Assembly: GCA_921293015.1 (NCBI GenBank)
Contig: OV121098.1
Location: 11,445,016 to 11,509,015, forward strand
DNA length: 64,000 nucleotides
Direction: 5' to 3'
DNA from: Phorcus lineatus
Lineage: Eukaryota; Mollusca; Gastropoda; Trochida; Trochidae
The number at the start of each line of letters is the position of its first letter. The first letter of the stretch is position 1. Shown here in pieces: positions 1-10,480 of this stretch. Under the pieces are notes generated by a model. It saw only the letters and a list, made by a program, of their open reading frames with translations, was not told the origin of the DNA and made no database searches. Position numbers and translations under genes: made by a program.

Positions 1-141
1 TGTTCAAAACAGAACTGTGCTGGAATTTGCTGCAGTGCTGCACAGTTCTCTAGCTGGTGATTATATATATTGTGATATATATTCACCAACATAACATATT
101 ACATGCATTTTTAACAGAAATCTTATTTTTGCATTTTTCAG

Positions 142-215
142 AAGTTGAAGTAGTTAATCCACCGGACTGGCAGTTTATTTTAATGACCAGTTTGGTTGTC
201 TGGTTTGGATTTTGA
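142..215 (+). CDS. candidate terminal exon fragment, unknown product
   Basis: A pyrimidine-rich tract ending in CAG (to 141) is followed by an open frame starting in phase at 144 and stopping at TGA 213-215. The short peptide includes VNPPDWQFILMTSLVVWFGF, which has a hydrophobic stretch that could end a membrane segment. An AATAAA lies at about 302. No family is recognised. The frame is short enough to arise by chance, and the opposite strand is also open over 83-337. It could be the last exon of a gene starting left of the window. Confidence 0.18.
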
Positions 216-799
216 TTGTTCTCTACAATGTCATATAGATATCTTTCCAATGGTGATGACAGTATGATGACAATCTGATTGAAATTGACAGTGTTACGAG
301 GAATAAAAGTTTTGACTTTATCGAGATTCAAACTCATTCTGTCTAAGGCAAATGTGAAGATGTCTTGAAAAACTCAAGTATGCAGACAGCTGGATACTGT
401 GCGAGATATTTACAAATTTATCTTAAACTGATGGTTGAGTACTGCTGGGATGTCTCCTATCTCCAGTTTTATTCATGGTCTTATCCAACTTCCTCTAGGT
501 CAGCTGTGCTTTCAGGAAGTGGTGGGTTTAGTAGATTAGATTAGTTTTTTGCATTTTCTTAAATTATTTCTTTAATCTATCTATATCAAGAAAAGGTTGC
601 AGTCCAAAATTTTTTTTGCTTATTTAAGGTATGATTTTGGTAAACAGATGATTAGATTAGTTTCTTTTTATGTCTGTATTTTTCCTTAAATCTTTCTATA
701 TATAGTTGTTTGAGATTATCTTGTTCAATTAGGATTTTCAGACATGCAAATTCATTCTTGCATTCAGAGTTTATGAAATATATTTTTACATTTATTTAG

Positions 800-1110
800 A
801 ATTCCCGTCACCAGAATTCTTCAGGACTAATAATCGTCTTTTATGTATCACTGCCAGTCTTCTTAAAAAAAGATTATACACAGTCTACCAGAAAGCTGAA
901 TTGACAAGCTTCAAGATCAAGAAAAGGTCAAATATTGACAGAGGTTATTTGAGCATATGCAACCTGGATAATAGATTGAAGTCGATGATATGTGACACCA
1001 CCAATGAAGTCTACAGATACATGAAATCAGCGCATGTTTATCTGTTTGTTGAGATATTAGCCAGACGGTCAGTCTATGATACCTGGCGGCCGATATCTAC
1101 CTCGCTTTGA
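800..1110 (+). CDS. candidate 3'-terminal exon, unknown protein
   Basis: A T-rich tract ending in TTTAG at 799 precedes an open frame of about 103 codons ending at TGA 1108-1110; the frame is open back to 733 with no required ATG. The base composition is visibly less AT-rich than the flanks. The peptide looks protein-like, with basic/hydrophobic stretches such as SLLKKRLYTVYQKAELTSFK and a C-terminal part containing VYRYMKSAHVYLFVEILARR. A TAATAATAAA-type poly(A) signal lies about 60 bases after the stop (near 1170). I do not recognise the family. If real, it is the last exon of a gene whose other exons are to the left, either in this window (142-215 is a weak candidate) or outside it. It could also be a transposon-protein remnant. 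Evidence is splice signal plus open frame only. Confidence 0.32.
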
Positions 1111-3504
1111 TCTTCGTGTTGGTCAACACTTGGTCCTACAGGTCAACAGAGTGGTCAGTGTATAGTTAATAATAAAACTGGACATCACAGCTGACCAGTA
1201 TGTGCTCACAGGATAACACAACAAGAATCTGGTATGGACTGGCAGACTCGTTCTGACCAACAGATGGAATGATGATTGATGACTTAACTAAATCTCATTT
1301 AGATAATTTTGTATATGCTAAGCATGAGACGAAGAGGATATGTATTCTTACACAAGTGGGTACAAATATGCTGGGAAATAAAGTTTATTATGGTCATGGG
1401 AACGAATTACTTTCTTTTTTAAAATAACTCAAGATCTGAATGGTTGGCACAACTACTTTCTATTCGATCGTTCAGTGAGTCTAGCATACACGTTTTGACT
1501 TAAAGCATTTTTTCCAATTTTGTATGGAATGCCATGAAACGGTAGGTGATATGTTTTACTATTTCTTTCATGTAGGATGGTTTTACTAAATATATGATCC
1601 ACAGACACATTAGGAATTGCTGGACCTACATTTGACTGCAAGAATTAGGACCATGACGTAATCATTGCTCGCCGCGCATGAATACGTTGATCATGCATCT
1701 CATCTTCACAAAGCTAAAAAAAAAGTACCTTGAACATTTTTCTAAATGACTTGGGTAAGAAAAAGAATAACCAAATCAAATCCAGGTAACAGTTTATCTG
1801 TCCCTTGTGAATTTTCTTGATGAATTCGCTTAAGATTTGAATTATCAAAACAATCCATCTGGGACAGATAAAGTGTAAAATTGAAAAGGGGGGTTACTCT
1901 TGAGGTTTATCCATTTATTGGTAGTTTTTTTTCCTTCTAAATCATCCCCCTCCCCCCTTGGAACGGCCATTGTTTAAGCTAATTTTACAATTATAATTAA
2001 TTATGAAAGCACTTGATAAGTTATGAAAGACTTCAAATTGTAAACTTGAGTGATAGTTGCCTACTGGGACTGTGAACCTGCCTAATGTTACCATGGTTAC
2101 CAGTAAACTATCTATGACTATGAAATAACTGATATACATTTCTGGACCACAGAAAGGTGAAATAATAGTTTTAAGAAAAGATGGATGAATAAATGTTAAT
2201 TCAAGAATAAAGACGAACACACAGACTAAAATTGTTTTGAGAGAAATGATTGATAAACAGTATGTGAGCTTAACCATTATGAATATAGCTGATTGGTGTT
2301 TAGGCTAATGGGCGAGTCTTTGATTGGCTAATCCAATCATTAGCAACTAATCAGTGTATAAATCAGTTATATCCCACCACCAATCATATCAGAGACTAAT
2401 AACGGGATAATGTGCGGAGTCACGGTACGGTATTACCAGCTTCTGTCATTGGAGTTTCAGTGACCTGACTTCATCATAAGTCAATGTTGACATTCATTTA
2501 AGGTTTTGTAAGTTAGCTTTCATTTTACTTTCTGTTACATCTCCAAGTCATTTTAAGATTATTTAAATTTTATTTTAACCAATACAAAAAATTGGTTTTT
2601 ATTATGTCAAATCCCGAAGTTGTACATTTTACTGCCAAATTGGCAAATTTATTCTTGAAAGGCAAAATCATTTATTGCTTAATAAATTATCTGTTTATCC
2701 TTTTGGAATATATACACATTTTACCATTCAATGCTTTAGTATTGTTTAACAGAATTTCCTGTATTGAATAGTGTTCTTGTAATTTTGTGTTTTTAACAAT
2801 ATAGTCTTTCATAACCCTTAATGGGTGGCTCGATCATGTTCGTGTACTTTATAAATGTATATATACATGTATTTTGCCTTAACTGAGGGTTTGGGTTTGA
2901 ATTCTGCAGGGGACTTGACCCGAAAAAGCCAAATTGCCCAAAATGTTTGATTTAAAATAAGATTGTAGAGTTTCAGATACATTAAATCACTTAAAATTTT
3001 TTACCCTTATTATCTCAATTTCAAGTTCAAAGTCAAACCACTTAGAGTCATTAAGACCAAGCCTCTGATATCATGAAACCAAATTCTAGTGTAAACGAGG
3101 TATAAAATTCTCTCATCATTTCAACAGGCCTGTGTAATGGGCTTCCAATCTGATTTAATGTCTTTTCAATTAGCCGTTGAATCTACAATCTGAGATGAGT
3201 AATGACTTGTGCACTTTAATTAGTTTCTGGCTTCTAAAGCTTGTTATTAATGATCCTGGTTTGAAGTGTGATTGTGCTATCAATCATTAAAATGAAATAA
3301 ATGATTGATTTTCTCTCATGTTTGTCAGTATAAAGTGTCTTTAAGTGTAATATCTTTGCTACTGAAATCTGAGACTCAAAAAATATTAGGTCATGTTATA
3401 AAATATCTACCCATTTGATTCAACAATATTCATGTTAAATTCCTTTTCAGTTATTGAAAAAGATTTTATATCGAGTCACTGTGTATGGTTATTCTATTCA
3501 TGAA
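1111..3504. other. non-coding AT-rich DNA, no supported gene
   Basis: Only short frames without splice support are present. 1942-2277 is open on the minus strand for 111 codons but begins in low-complexity CT/GA sequence and has no recognisable domain. No repeat of the other families in this window was seen here. Confidence 0.6.
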
Positions 3505-3511
3505 CAATTTT

Positions 3512-3822
3512 GGGGCGGGATAGCGCAGTAGTTAGCGTTTTCGGCTTCGGATCACAAAGTCCGTGGTTCCAATCCCGCCAGGGGCTCGGCAACTTTGTCT
3601 GCAGTAGAGAACTGTTCTACATGCAGTCAGGTTTGGGTGCAATGCTACACTGAGTTTCAGTGCAGTACCACCCATCGTTTCGCTAGTTCCAGCCCATGCT
3701 CTCAGGTTTTACCAAAAATCAATAGCCACAATTGTGTTGCAGGCTTTCTCCCTGCAATAAAACTAGCAGCCGTGATATAAGTGAGATACTCTTGAAAGCG
3801 GCGTTAAACCCCATATCAACCC
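3512..3822 (+). mobile_element. full-length tRNA-derived SINE
   Basis: The head resembles a tRNA gene: GGGATAGCGCAGTAGTTAGC contains an A box and GTGGTTCCAATCCC a B box for RNA polymerase III. It is followed by a conserved body (CAACTTTGTCTGCAGTAGAG, then TTGTGTTGCAGGCTTTCTCC) and a 3' domain (GATATAAGTGAGATACTC, GCGGCGTTAAACCCC). The 7-bp sequence CAATTTT stands on both sides (3505-3511 and 3823-3829) and is the likely target-site duplication. At least five other copies or fragments occur in this window. Conserved 3' domains of this type are typical of widespread mollusc SINEs; the exact family name is not assigned. Confidence 0.85.
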
Positions 3823-3829
3823 CAATTTT

Positions 3830-5185
3830 TTAATATGACTCCTAAAATAAGTCGATGACTGATGAAAGTTAAATAGAAAAGTAATTAACTTCAGGTATCA
3901 TATTTGACCTGCAATGAAAATTATTTTCCATGAAACTAAGTGATAAATAAGTATTTTGAGGACTAAGAACTTTATACAAAGTGAGAACTTTCTTGAAATA
4001 TAAGAATGAATAATTTAATTGACCAAAGATTTTTGCAAACAATTAAGAAAGGCTTAAACAGAACAAAAGGGCCAAGAACTTGTTTTAAAACTTTATTTGA
4101 CATAATGAAGAGAGTATAAAAGGAGGATGGGGGACAAAAATAATTTTCATCTAGAGTGAAATGTTTCTTGGAAGTTAAAAGGTAAAGACGACTATCTGAC
4201 ATAGAATCCAATTAATAGAAACTATTGTAAAACGGTAGACCAAAAGTTAGTCTATGAAAATTTTTAATAATTAAATGTTCCTTCATCCATAATATTTTTT
4301 TCTTTGGGCTCCTAATTTCAGTCAATCTAGACTTGCTGAATGTGGACCTAGACTGTATTAGGCTCCTTTATATACACAGTCATGAAGTAGGACTAGTAAA
4401 ACGGGTATAACATTTTGTTGAATTTTCAATGGAAAGGAAAAAAAGAGAAAGAACTTTCTGCACTAATTTTTATCAGGATGCAACAGGGTGTTCCCCTTTA
4501 AGACCCTCCCTTTTATTTATAAAAAAAGTTCTTTTGAATCATTCTAAAAAGGATAAAAATCCTTGAAGGCACTATAAAGAAGTTTAAACATTTTTGTCAA
4601 AAGATTAGAAATGACATCTGCCATAGACTCTTACAATGTCACTGTGTCAATCAAGGAAGTGATTGTTTCACTTCAACATCTCTTCAGTGAGACAGTTTCG
4701 ACTTTATCCATTTCGACCATTATCCTGGAAACAAAAACACTTAAGTAGCCAATCAGTGGAACCAGACTGGACATTGTCCAAGAAGTACTTCTTCAGAATG
4801 GACAATGGTCTGAAAAGCTTTGTGGTCGCCAAAAAATCTTTGGTAAAATCTTTCAGATTATATCGCTCTGATTTGTGCTTAATCAGCATTTCTAGTCATT
4901 TAAGGTTTATTGATAATATGGTAAAAAATTTACATTATTCTTAAAAACAGTGTTTGAGACAAAATCTTTGATTTCTCTTGAATCTTATTTCATAAGTACT
5001 CTTCTATAAGCACTATATTCTTATATAAGCTAAGCAGTTTCACTGAAAAATCATTTTGAGTCTTGCGTTTAACCCCATTCCTCCAAAAAGTCAGGGGTAA
5101 CATTATAAGTATAAATCTTGCATACACATGATAGTCTTTTTATTCCATATTGTGGCAAGCAATTACTATACACACGAAGTCATTT
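3830..5185. other. non-coding DNA with one dispersed-repeat copy
   Basis: No gene is supported. The small frames at 3972-4211 and 4663-4944 lack splice or composition support. The ~165-bp repeat at 4236-4398 is listed separately. Confidence 0.55.
4236..4398 (+). repeat. unnamed ~165-bp dispersed repeat, copy 1
   Basis: Begins TAGACCAAAAGTTAGTCTAT and carries the landmarks CCTTCATCCATAATATTTTT, CAGTCAATCTAGACTTGCTG and GACCTAGACTGTAT, ending near CAGTCATGAAGTAGGACTAG. Related copies are at 31353-31526 (minus), 40217-40394 (plus) and, more diverged, 46697-46833 (plus). The left end is nearly palindromic. It has no coding capacity. Confidence 0.7.
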
Positions 5186-5230
5186 TTAACCCTCAAGTTG
5201 CTGAATATTATTTTGACCAGTTTTGCCCCC

Positions 5231-5303
5231 GTGGCTGAATTTTCCAGCACTCGCCTCGCTACGCTAATAACGCAATTAGCCCCTGTGGCTGAATTATTTC
5301 GCA
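5231..5303 (+). promoter_or_regulatory. paired subterminal motif, candidate transposase-binding sites
   Basis: GTGGCTGAATTTTCCAGC at 5231-5248 recurs imperfectly as GTGGCTGAATTATTTCGC from 5285. The starts are 54 bp apart, and the same pair with the same 54-bp offset is present in inverted form in the second element (24664-24735). piggyBac elements are known to need internal repeats next to the terminal repeats for transposase binding. The assignment here is inference from position and conservation. Confidence 0.55.
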
Positions 5304-5489
5304 CCGCGAGTCGCGGCTGTTTTTTCGATAAATGGTGTATTCCCATAGCGGATTACGGGTGAAACTGACCGTTCGATACAAAAGTAGCCCGCCAATCCCG
5401 TACACAAATGAACGATCTTTATCCGAAACTTTGAATGAAATTTTTATCTTACCTAGAACGGTTTCTATTGCAATATGAAGATTGTCTTT

Positions 5490-6680
5490 ATTTAGAGTTA
5501 CGCAAAATCCTATAATCGCACAATTAATTTTTTTATATGGAATTGAAGATACATTATTCCTCTTTACGATGATATATATTTTTTTACAATGCGACCTCTA
5601 GTTAGATTTCTACAATTATCTAAAGATTGTCTTTATATCCGGCTGAATAAAATCCCTAATAATTAGCGCGCATACATGTATTATATATGGAATTGTAGAC
5701 AATTTATTCTTCTTTATGATGATAAAAGATTGTTAGAAAATGTCACCCTGTTCAAAAGATATACGCCGCGAAAGATGGTTGGGGGTACCCCGAGGATGCT
5801 CCGACATAACGGGATTTTTAGCCAGAACTAATTCTGCCTTGAGCAGTCTGGCATCGGTACGCTAATTAGTACCGTTATACCCCCGGGGCACCCCCGAGGC
5901 ACCAGCATGCGAGTGCCAGTGTTCTAAGCACCAGCGTTGCTTCCTGCTGTACCGATCCTCTCGGCGCGTGCAGTCACACGCGGGCGAACATTCCGAGATA
6001 ATAAAATCAATCATTCTATACGCACGCCGCATCGTTATTTCTTGCTGCGCATGTACAAATTATACATGGAAATAAAGATAAATCTTTCATCCTTACGACT
6101 GTGAAAAAATAATGAAAAGGTGCCAACTGGTTCAAAAGATATGAAAAACGAAAGAGTGATACCCTCAACTACTTGAAAACAAATTTTGATAAGCGTTCTA
6201 TTTGCGACACCAGTCGCATCATTGACCGCATCGTTATTATGGACTGCGCATATGCATATTATACATGGAATTAAAGACAATTCTATTCCCTTGAAATAGG
6301 TGAAAAAAATATAAAAAAGTATAAAATAGTTCGGGAGATATGAACCGCTAAAGAGCGACACCCTCAACTACTTGAAAATAGATTTTGACAATCGTTTTAT
6401 TTGCGACATTTGTCGCTGCACTCGCCACACCATTTTTATTAATTGCGCACATGCATATTATACACGGAATTAAAGATCATTCTTTCCGCGTGAGAAAGGT
6501 GGAAAAAAAATTAAAAAGTGCCAAATAGTTCGGGAGATATGAACCGTTAAAGAGGGGTACCCTCAGACATTTGGGGAAAAAAATTGATAATTGCGACATT
6601 TTTCGCATTATTTGCCGCTTCTTTATTATGTGTTGCGCACATACACATTTCAAAATGAATCAAAGCCAGTTCTTTTCCCT
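5490..6680. repeat. degenerate ~190-200-bp subterminal repeat units, 3' side of piggyBac
   Basis: Successive units share a core such as GCGCATACATGTATTATATA followed by TGGAATTGTAGACAATTTAT and CTTTATGATGAT, with cores near 5500, 5665, 6050, 6245, 6445 and 6630. Between cores are recurring phrases such as GGTTCAAAAGATATGAAA and ACCCTCAACTACTTGAAAA. Related units occur on the other side of the gene (9350-9990) and throughout element 2. They are non-coding. Confidence 0.75.
6622..6627 (-). terminator. candidate poly(A) signal of the transposase gene
   Basis: AATAAA on the minus strand lies 54-59 bases beyond the transposase stop codon. The surrounding subterminal units often contain ATAAAG-like sequence, so chance occurrence is possible. 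Confidence 0.4.
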
Positions 6681-8687
6681 TTACGATGATGTAAAAAGTA
6701 TGAAGTTATCCCCCTCATTTTCCTTCTCTGACATCAAACTGATATAAGCTTTAGTGCAATCTTGTGACGTGTGATAAATTCTGAAACATGGTGCTGCACA
6801 TAGAGCCACATTACACTCGCTACATTCGTAAGAAGATTCTTTGCCTACCCTTTTCTTCTTTCGAACTGGCTCATTGCTTTCTTCCACTGCCCTTCGAAAG
6901 AGTTCTCTTTTCGCTTTGGAGCAAACAACACACATACGGGAAAGCCTCTTCTTCTTTCCAACAGGCTGAATCTTTGATGGAAAGTGTCGACCATGAAGAC
7001 GTAACACACTTTCGTCGCTTGTGCTTGGCCTGCCACGAGGACGTCTACGCAGGGAAGGTACTTTTTCCGTGTCTGCGAAGGTGATCATATGCTGCACTAT
7101 ATCTTTTCTGAATTGACGGCTTGTTTTCAAGGTTTTGTCTTTTGAGAATTCTTTATAGAGAATGTAAGAGTTCAACATGGCAACGTTTAACACATGAAAC
7201 CAGACTCGCTTCCACCATTTAAGAGTTTTCATTTTGAACGGGGTGTACGACAGCATCTGGTCGGCCCGATCCACACCTCCCATATATTTGTTGTACTCGT
7301 GCACAATACTTGGTCTCGTATTTGCTTCCCCAGTCACTCGGTTCTTCTTCCCTGTCTCTACAATTTCAGTGTCTTCTACGGTTGACATGAGCAGCACTGA
7401 CTTCCTGTCCTCATACCTCACAACGAGTAGGTCTTGATTGTGATAGATCATCATATCCCCTTTCTTCTGTTTTTTCTGTGCCTTCTTTAGCTTTTCAGGA
7501 ATGCCTTTGCGATTGCCTCTCAACGTCCCAGTTGCACCAGTTCCCATTTCCCACAAGTTTATATACAATGCCACAGAGGAATAGAAATTGTCCATGAACA
7601 CATGATATCCTTTCCCAGCATAATCCTTCACCAAGTCCATGACGAGATCATACGTTTTCCCACCGACAGAAACAGATTCATTTGTTTTTCCAGTGTAGAG
7701 TTCAAACTTGCAAACATAACCATTGGTTGAGTCACACAGCATGTAGGCCTTTATCCCATACTTCTTCGGCTTGTCGGGATTGTATACTTTGAAACTCAGA
7801 TGGCCTTTCCAAGGCACCAACCCTTCGTCAACACAAATAGTTTGATGCGGCTTGTAAATTCTGGAAAAACGATGCACGATGCGCTTGTACAAATAGCCAA
7901 GTTTATTGATTGGTGAAAACTGGGGTGTGTTTCGTCCCGGCATTTGGTTATTATCATTCAAATGTAGGTACGTTAGTAATAACCAGAACCTATCACGAGG
8001 CATACATTTGGCAAAGAAAGGCGTCGACGTCACATCACTCGATGACCAATACTCAGAAAAGTTTCTCTGTACAACCAAAGACATTGCTATAGTCATTGCT
8101 ACGAATACTTTCATTTCTTCAGCATTCGTATCATACCATTGCCTCAACCTTGAACAGGGCTTTAGAACCGTATCGTCAACCTGTTGGTGGAAGTATCTGT
8201 TGGTTTCTGCTGCCATTGATCCATAATCATCTTCATGAAAAAACAACCCGAAATAGTCTACAGGTTGCGGGTTATCAGGCAATTCTATGAAGCGTCCTAA
8301 TCCCGTGTTGCCAGTAAATTGGAGATCAACACGTCCACGTGGCCTCGGACCCTCTGTCCAGCGTTCCATAAAGTTGTCACGGTCATCAAAATGTGTGTCC
8401 ATTTCATTATATCGCTCATCAAAGCCACTGAACTCTTCTTCTGTGGAAGTACCAGTCGTAGCAGTTTCACCCGTAGCTGCTAATATGTGTTTTGCAATGT
8501 TTCTTATTTCTACATCACTATCAATGTCACTTTCACCATCACTGTCACTGTCACTATCACTATCACTCTCATCAGTTGATTCCATATCAGAAGCTTCATC
8601 GGCATGGACCTCGTTGATGAAGTCGTCGTCGCTAGACGTTGACGGACCTTCCCAACTCCTGGTTCGCGGCCTCCTGGCCTTAGGCAT
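6681..8687 (-). CDS. piggyBac-family transposase, intact
   Basis: This is a DDE-type transposase that would cut and paste the surrounding element at TTAA sites in the nucleus. It has 668 residues, close to the usual ~600 plus an N-terminal extension. Residues 19-60 are acidic, with an SD repeat at 41-50. The core runs about 140-510. The three catalytic aspartates of the family are visible: D287 in ICVDEGLVPWKG, D366 in YHVFMDNFYSS and D473 in YMGGVDRADQM. A basic RRRPRGRP stretch (547-554) resembles an AT-hook. The C-terminus carries the cross-brace zinc finger: C586, C589, C622, C625, C630, C634, H639 and C644. It should match Pfam DDE_Tnp_1_7. The start ATG (8685-8687) is chosen because MPKARRPRTRS begins the conserved frame and a 3' splice site lies 14 bases upstream. 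There are no internal stops or frameshifts, so function is plausible; whether it is expressed is unknown. It may instead be a domesticated gene, but flanking TTAA and terminal repeats argue for a transposon. Confidence 0.97.
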   Translation of the reverse strand: MPKARRPRTRSWEGPSTSSDDDFINEVHADEASDMESTDESDSDSDSDSDGESDIDSDVEIRNIAKHILAATGETATTGTSTEEEFSGFDERYNEMDTHFDDRDNFMERWTEGPRPRGRVDLQFTGNTGLGRFIELPDNPQPVDYFGLFFHEDDYGSMAAETNRYFHQQVDDTVLKPCSRLRQWYDTNAEEMKVFVAMTIAMSLVVQRNFSEYWSSSDVTSTPFFAKCMPRDRFWLLLTYLHLNDNNQMPGRNTPQFSPINKLGYLYKRIVHRFSRIYKPHQTICVDEGLVPWKGHLSFKVYNPDKPKKYGIKAYMLCDSTNGYVCKFELYTGKTNESVSVGGKTYDLVMDLVKDYAGKGYHVFMDNFYSSVALYINLWEMGTGATGTLRGNRKGIPEKLKKAQKKQKKGDMMIYHNQDLLVVRYEDRKSVLLMSTVEDTEIVETGKKNRVTGEANTRPSIVHEYNKYMGGVDRADQMLSYTPFKMKTLKWWKRVWFHVLNVAMLNSYILYKEFSKDKTLKTSRQFRKDIVQHMITFADTEKVPSLRRRPRGRPSTSDESVLRLHGRHFPSKIQPVGKKKRLSRMCVVCSKAKRELFRRAVEESNEPVRKKKRVGKESSYECSECNVALCAAPCFRIYHTSQDCTKAYISLMSEKENEGDNFILFTSS

Positions 8688-8700
8688 CTTTCACATCAAT

Positions 8701-9228
8701 CTGTAAATGATTGAAAATAATTTAGGCACACGCAAGATATAATAACATCAACACATGACCTGTTGTACAGAGAAATTCAATGTGAGCTTCATGGACGTTC
8801 AATTGCCACATTTTGTAAGTGTTTGAAACAAAAATTCACAATCCCGCCGAAGGTGCCGATGGCACCGACGGCCGCCGACGTTGTATCAACATTATCAACC
8901 CTGATGCCGCCTTCTGACTCCTATGCAACGAGCCGGCGAGTCGCGAACAACTGCCTTCTACGTCAGGAAAGTTCTGATTGTCAGTTGTGGATTACAAAAG
9001 TTTTTCAACTCTTGACTTCTCTTCCGAGAATGATAGGTTCCACGGGCCTATCTGTCGGGACGGCCGTAGTCAACGAGCACCCGGCCCCTTGTCTTTATTT
9101 CACTCGAAGGAACTCATGCCATCCCGACATATATAGCAAACTATTTAATACATTGGAATGCTACCAAACTTTTTTTTCAAAAATGAGTTTCCTCGACCAA
9201 CACAAATTTGGCAGAGAAAAACACATAC
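8701..9228 (-). other. candidate 5'-UTR intron of the transposase gene
   Basis: On the minus strand CAG|GTATGTGT (donor at 9228) is a strong 5' splice site, and CAATCATTTACAG|ATTGATG (acceptor AG at 8702-8701) is a strong 3' splice site just before the start codon. The implied 528-bp intron would place the promoter and first exon between 9229 and the element end at 10476. Inference from splice motifs only. Confidence 0.45.
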
Positions 9229-9349
9229 CTGCTGGCGGTGCCCGACGAAAGTCCGCTGAAATTTTTTTTCTCGAACACTAACATTTTCGTTGGACACATT
9301 TTCTTATGACCTGATGGCGGTGCCCGGCGAAAGATCCCCGACATATTTT

Positions 9350-9990
9350 GTCTCGTTTGTACATGTACATTTTATATATCACTTTGTAGACAATTTATTC
9401 CTCTTGATAATGATATAAATGGTTTTGAAATGTGTCATTTGTACACGGGGATATGAAGTGCCAAAGTTTCCCTATTTCCGTCACTAACGGAATTGCGAAG
9501 TGCGAAAGTTGTTCTTTTTACGGCACTTGTTGAGTCTTTATTTATTTGCGCGCATAATAATTGATATAGGGAATTAAAGCCAATTCATTTGTCTTTATAG
9601 TGATGTAAAATTCAACAAAATCTTTTTCACGGTGTAAAAGAAATTCATTGTGAAAGAAAGGCACATGAAAATCGCGCTTCAGATCACATGATAAGAAAGT
9701 CGGCAAAATTACCTTTTTGTGCGGCGCTTGCTGTATCTTTATGAATTGTTGCGCATGTACACATTTTACATGGGATTAAAGACAATCTTTTTCTCTATCT
9801 TGTGATATAAAAAATGTCAAAATATGTAGAGCACATCATGAGAAAATTGGTGTGACAAAACAGTGTAAAACTAAAAATATATAAAAATCACCTTTTTTGC
9901 GGCACATGCGGTATCTTTATTTCACGAGGCGCACATATGTTTTTTACATCGAATTAAAGAGATTTCTTTTCTCTTTCAAATGATCCCACC
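9350..9990. repeat. degenerate subterminal repeat units, 5' side of piggyBac
   Basis: Units around 9360, 9550, 9750 and 9930 share TGCGCATGTACACATTTTAC or similar, then GAATTAAAGACAAT and TTGTGATATAAAA. They match the units on the other side of the transposase and those in element 2 (in reverse there). No coding capacity. Confidence 0.7.
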
Positions 9991-10476
9991 TATATTGAAA
10001 TCTGCCCAAGGGTTCAGAACATAGGGCGTGCGATAGGAAGGCGTGCATAGGGTCAAAATGCACGCGTCTCAGTAAACGATAGCATGCGCGGGTCGGTAAG
10101 CTCGTGCGAGAGGGTAGAAAGTGCCCACAGGCTATTAGCACGTACGGCGGGGAGTGGGGGAAAATTGAGTGATTTTAAAGCTTATTATCGGTACGATAAA
10201 CGTTATCAATCGTTGCATAATTTTCGGAACATGTACGCGCATTATTTAGAACACCAACGAAACAAAATTCGGTAGCTTAGCGACACACGGACGGAAAGTA
10301 CTAGCGTTAAACTGACACTACTGCCGTGCAACAATTGCCCGTCCTTCGCTGCTGTGCACCTCGGCGTTAATGAGCTAGCGTGAGAAAAATAGAATTTCGA
10401 TGTCGCATCTCGCCCAGAGGATATGCGGTCAAAGCAAATTTCAACCCGGACAGGCCCGGGACCCGCATCTTAAGAG
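9991..10476 (-). repeat. conserved 5' terminal region of piggyBac element
   Basis: This ~490-bp stretch matches the first ~520 bp of element 2 (22364-22890) in inverted orientation, including AACATGTACGCGCATTATTT and the G+C-rich terminal segment ending ACCCGCATCTTAAGAG. A short frame (9944-10141 minus) seems conserved in element 2 (22696-22893 plus), but this simply reflects shared DNA. The region likely holds the promoter and transposase-binding sequences. Confidence 0.7.
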
Positions 10477-10480
10477 TTAA

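Larger units (their letters stand above)
5190..10476 (-). mobile_element. piggyBac-type DNA transposon, apparently complete
   Basis: The element is bounded by TTAA on both sides (5186-5189 and 10477-10480), the target duplicated by piggyBac elements. The left end begins CCCTCAAGTTGCTG and the right end, read inward on the minus strand, begins CTCTTAAGATGCGGG. The relative at 22364-24776 suggests an ancestral end of CCCTTACG followed by (A/T)TGC. It carries one intact transposase gene on the minus strand and long non-coding ends built of degenerate ~190-200-bp subterminal units. Size is 5,287 bp, longer than the classic ~2.5-kb moth piggyBac because of these ends. Terminal bases have drifted slightly from the inferred consensus, so its own mobility is uncertain even though the reading frame is intact. 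Confidence 0.93.

Noticed and set aside
83-337. 84-codon minus-strand frame at the left edge
   Set aside because: Protein-like but lacks splice or promoter context; overlaps a plus-strand candidate, and neither strand is favoured.
3512-3585. tRNA gene
   Set aside because: The tRNA-like stretch is the head of a SINE followed by its conserved body; the fold is imperfect and repeated elsewhere with the same body.
8287-8706. 139-codon plus-strand frame rich in Ser-Leu repeats
   Set aside because: It is the antisense of the transposase N-terminus; the SLSLSLS stretch mirrors the acidic SD repeat.
8763-9281. 172-codon plus-strand frame upstream of the transposase
   Set aside because: No recognisable domain, no counterpart seen in element 2, and it overlaps the probable 5'-UTR intron.
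9944-10141. Short frame conserved at protein level in element 2 (22696-22893)
   Set aside because: Conservation comes from the shared transposon end DNA; the frames change composition freely and no other gene signal is present.
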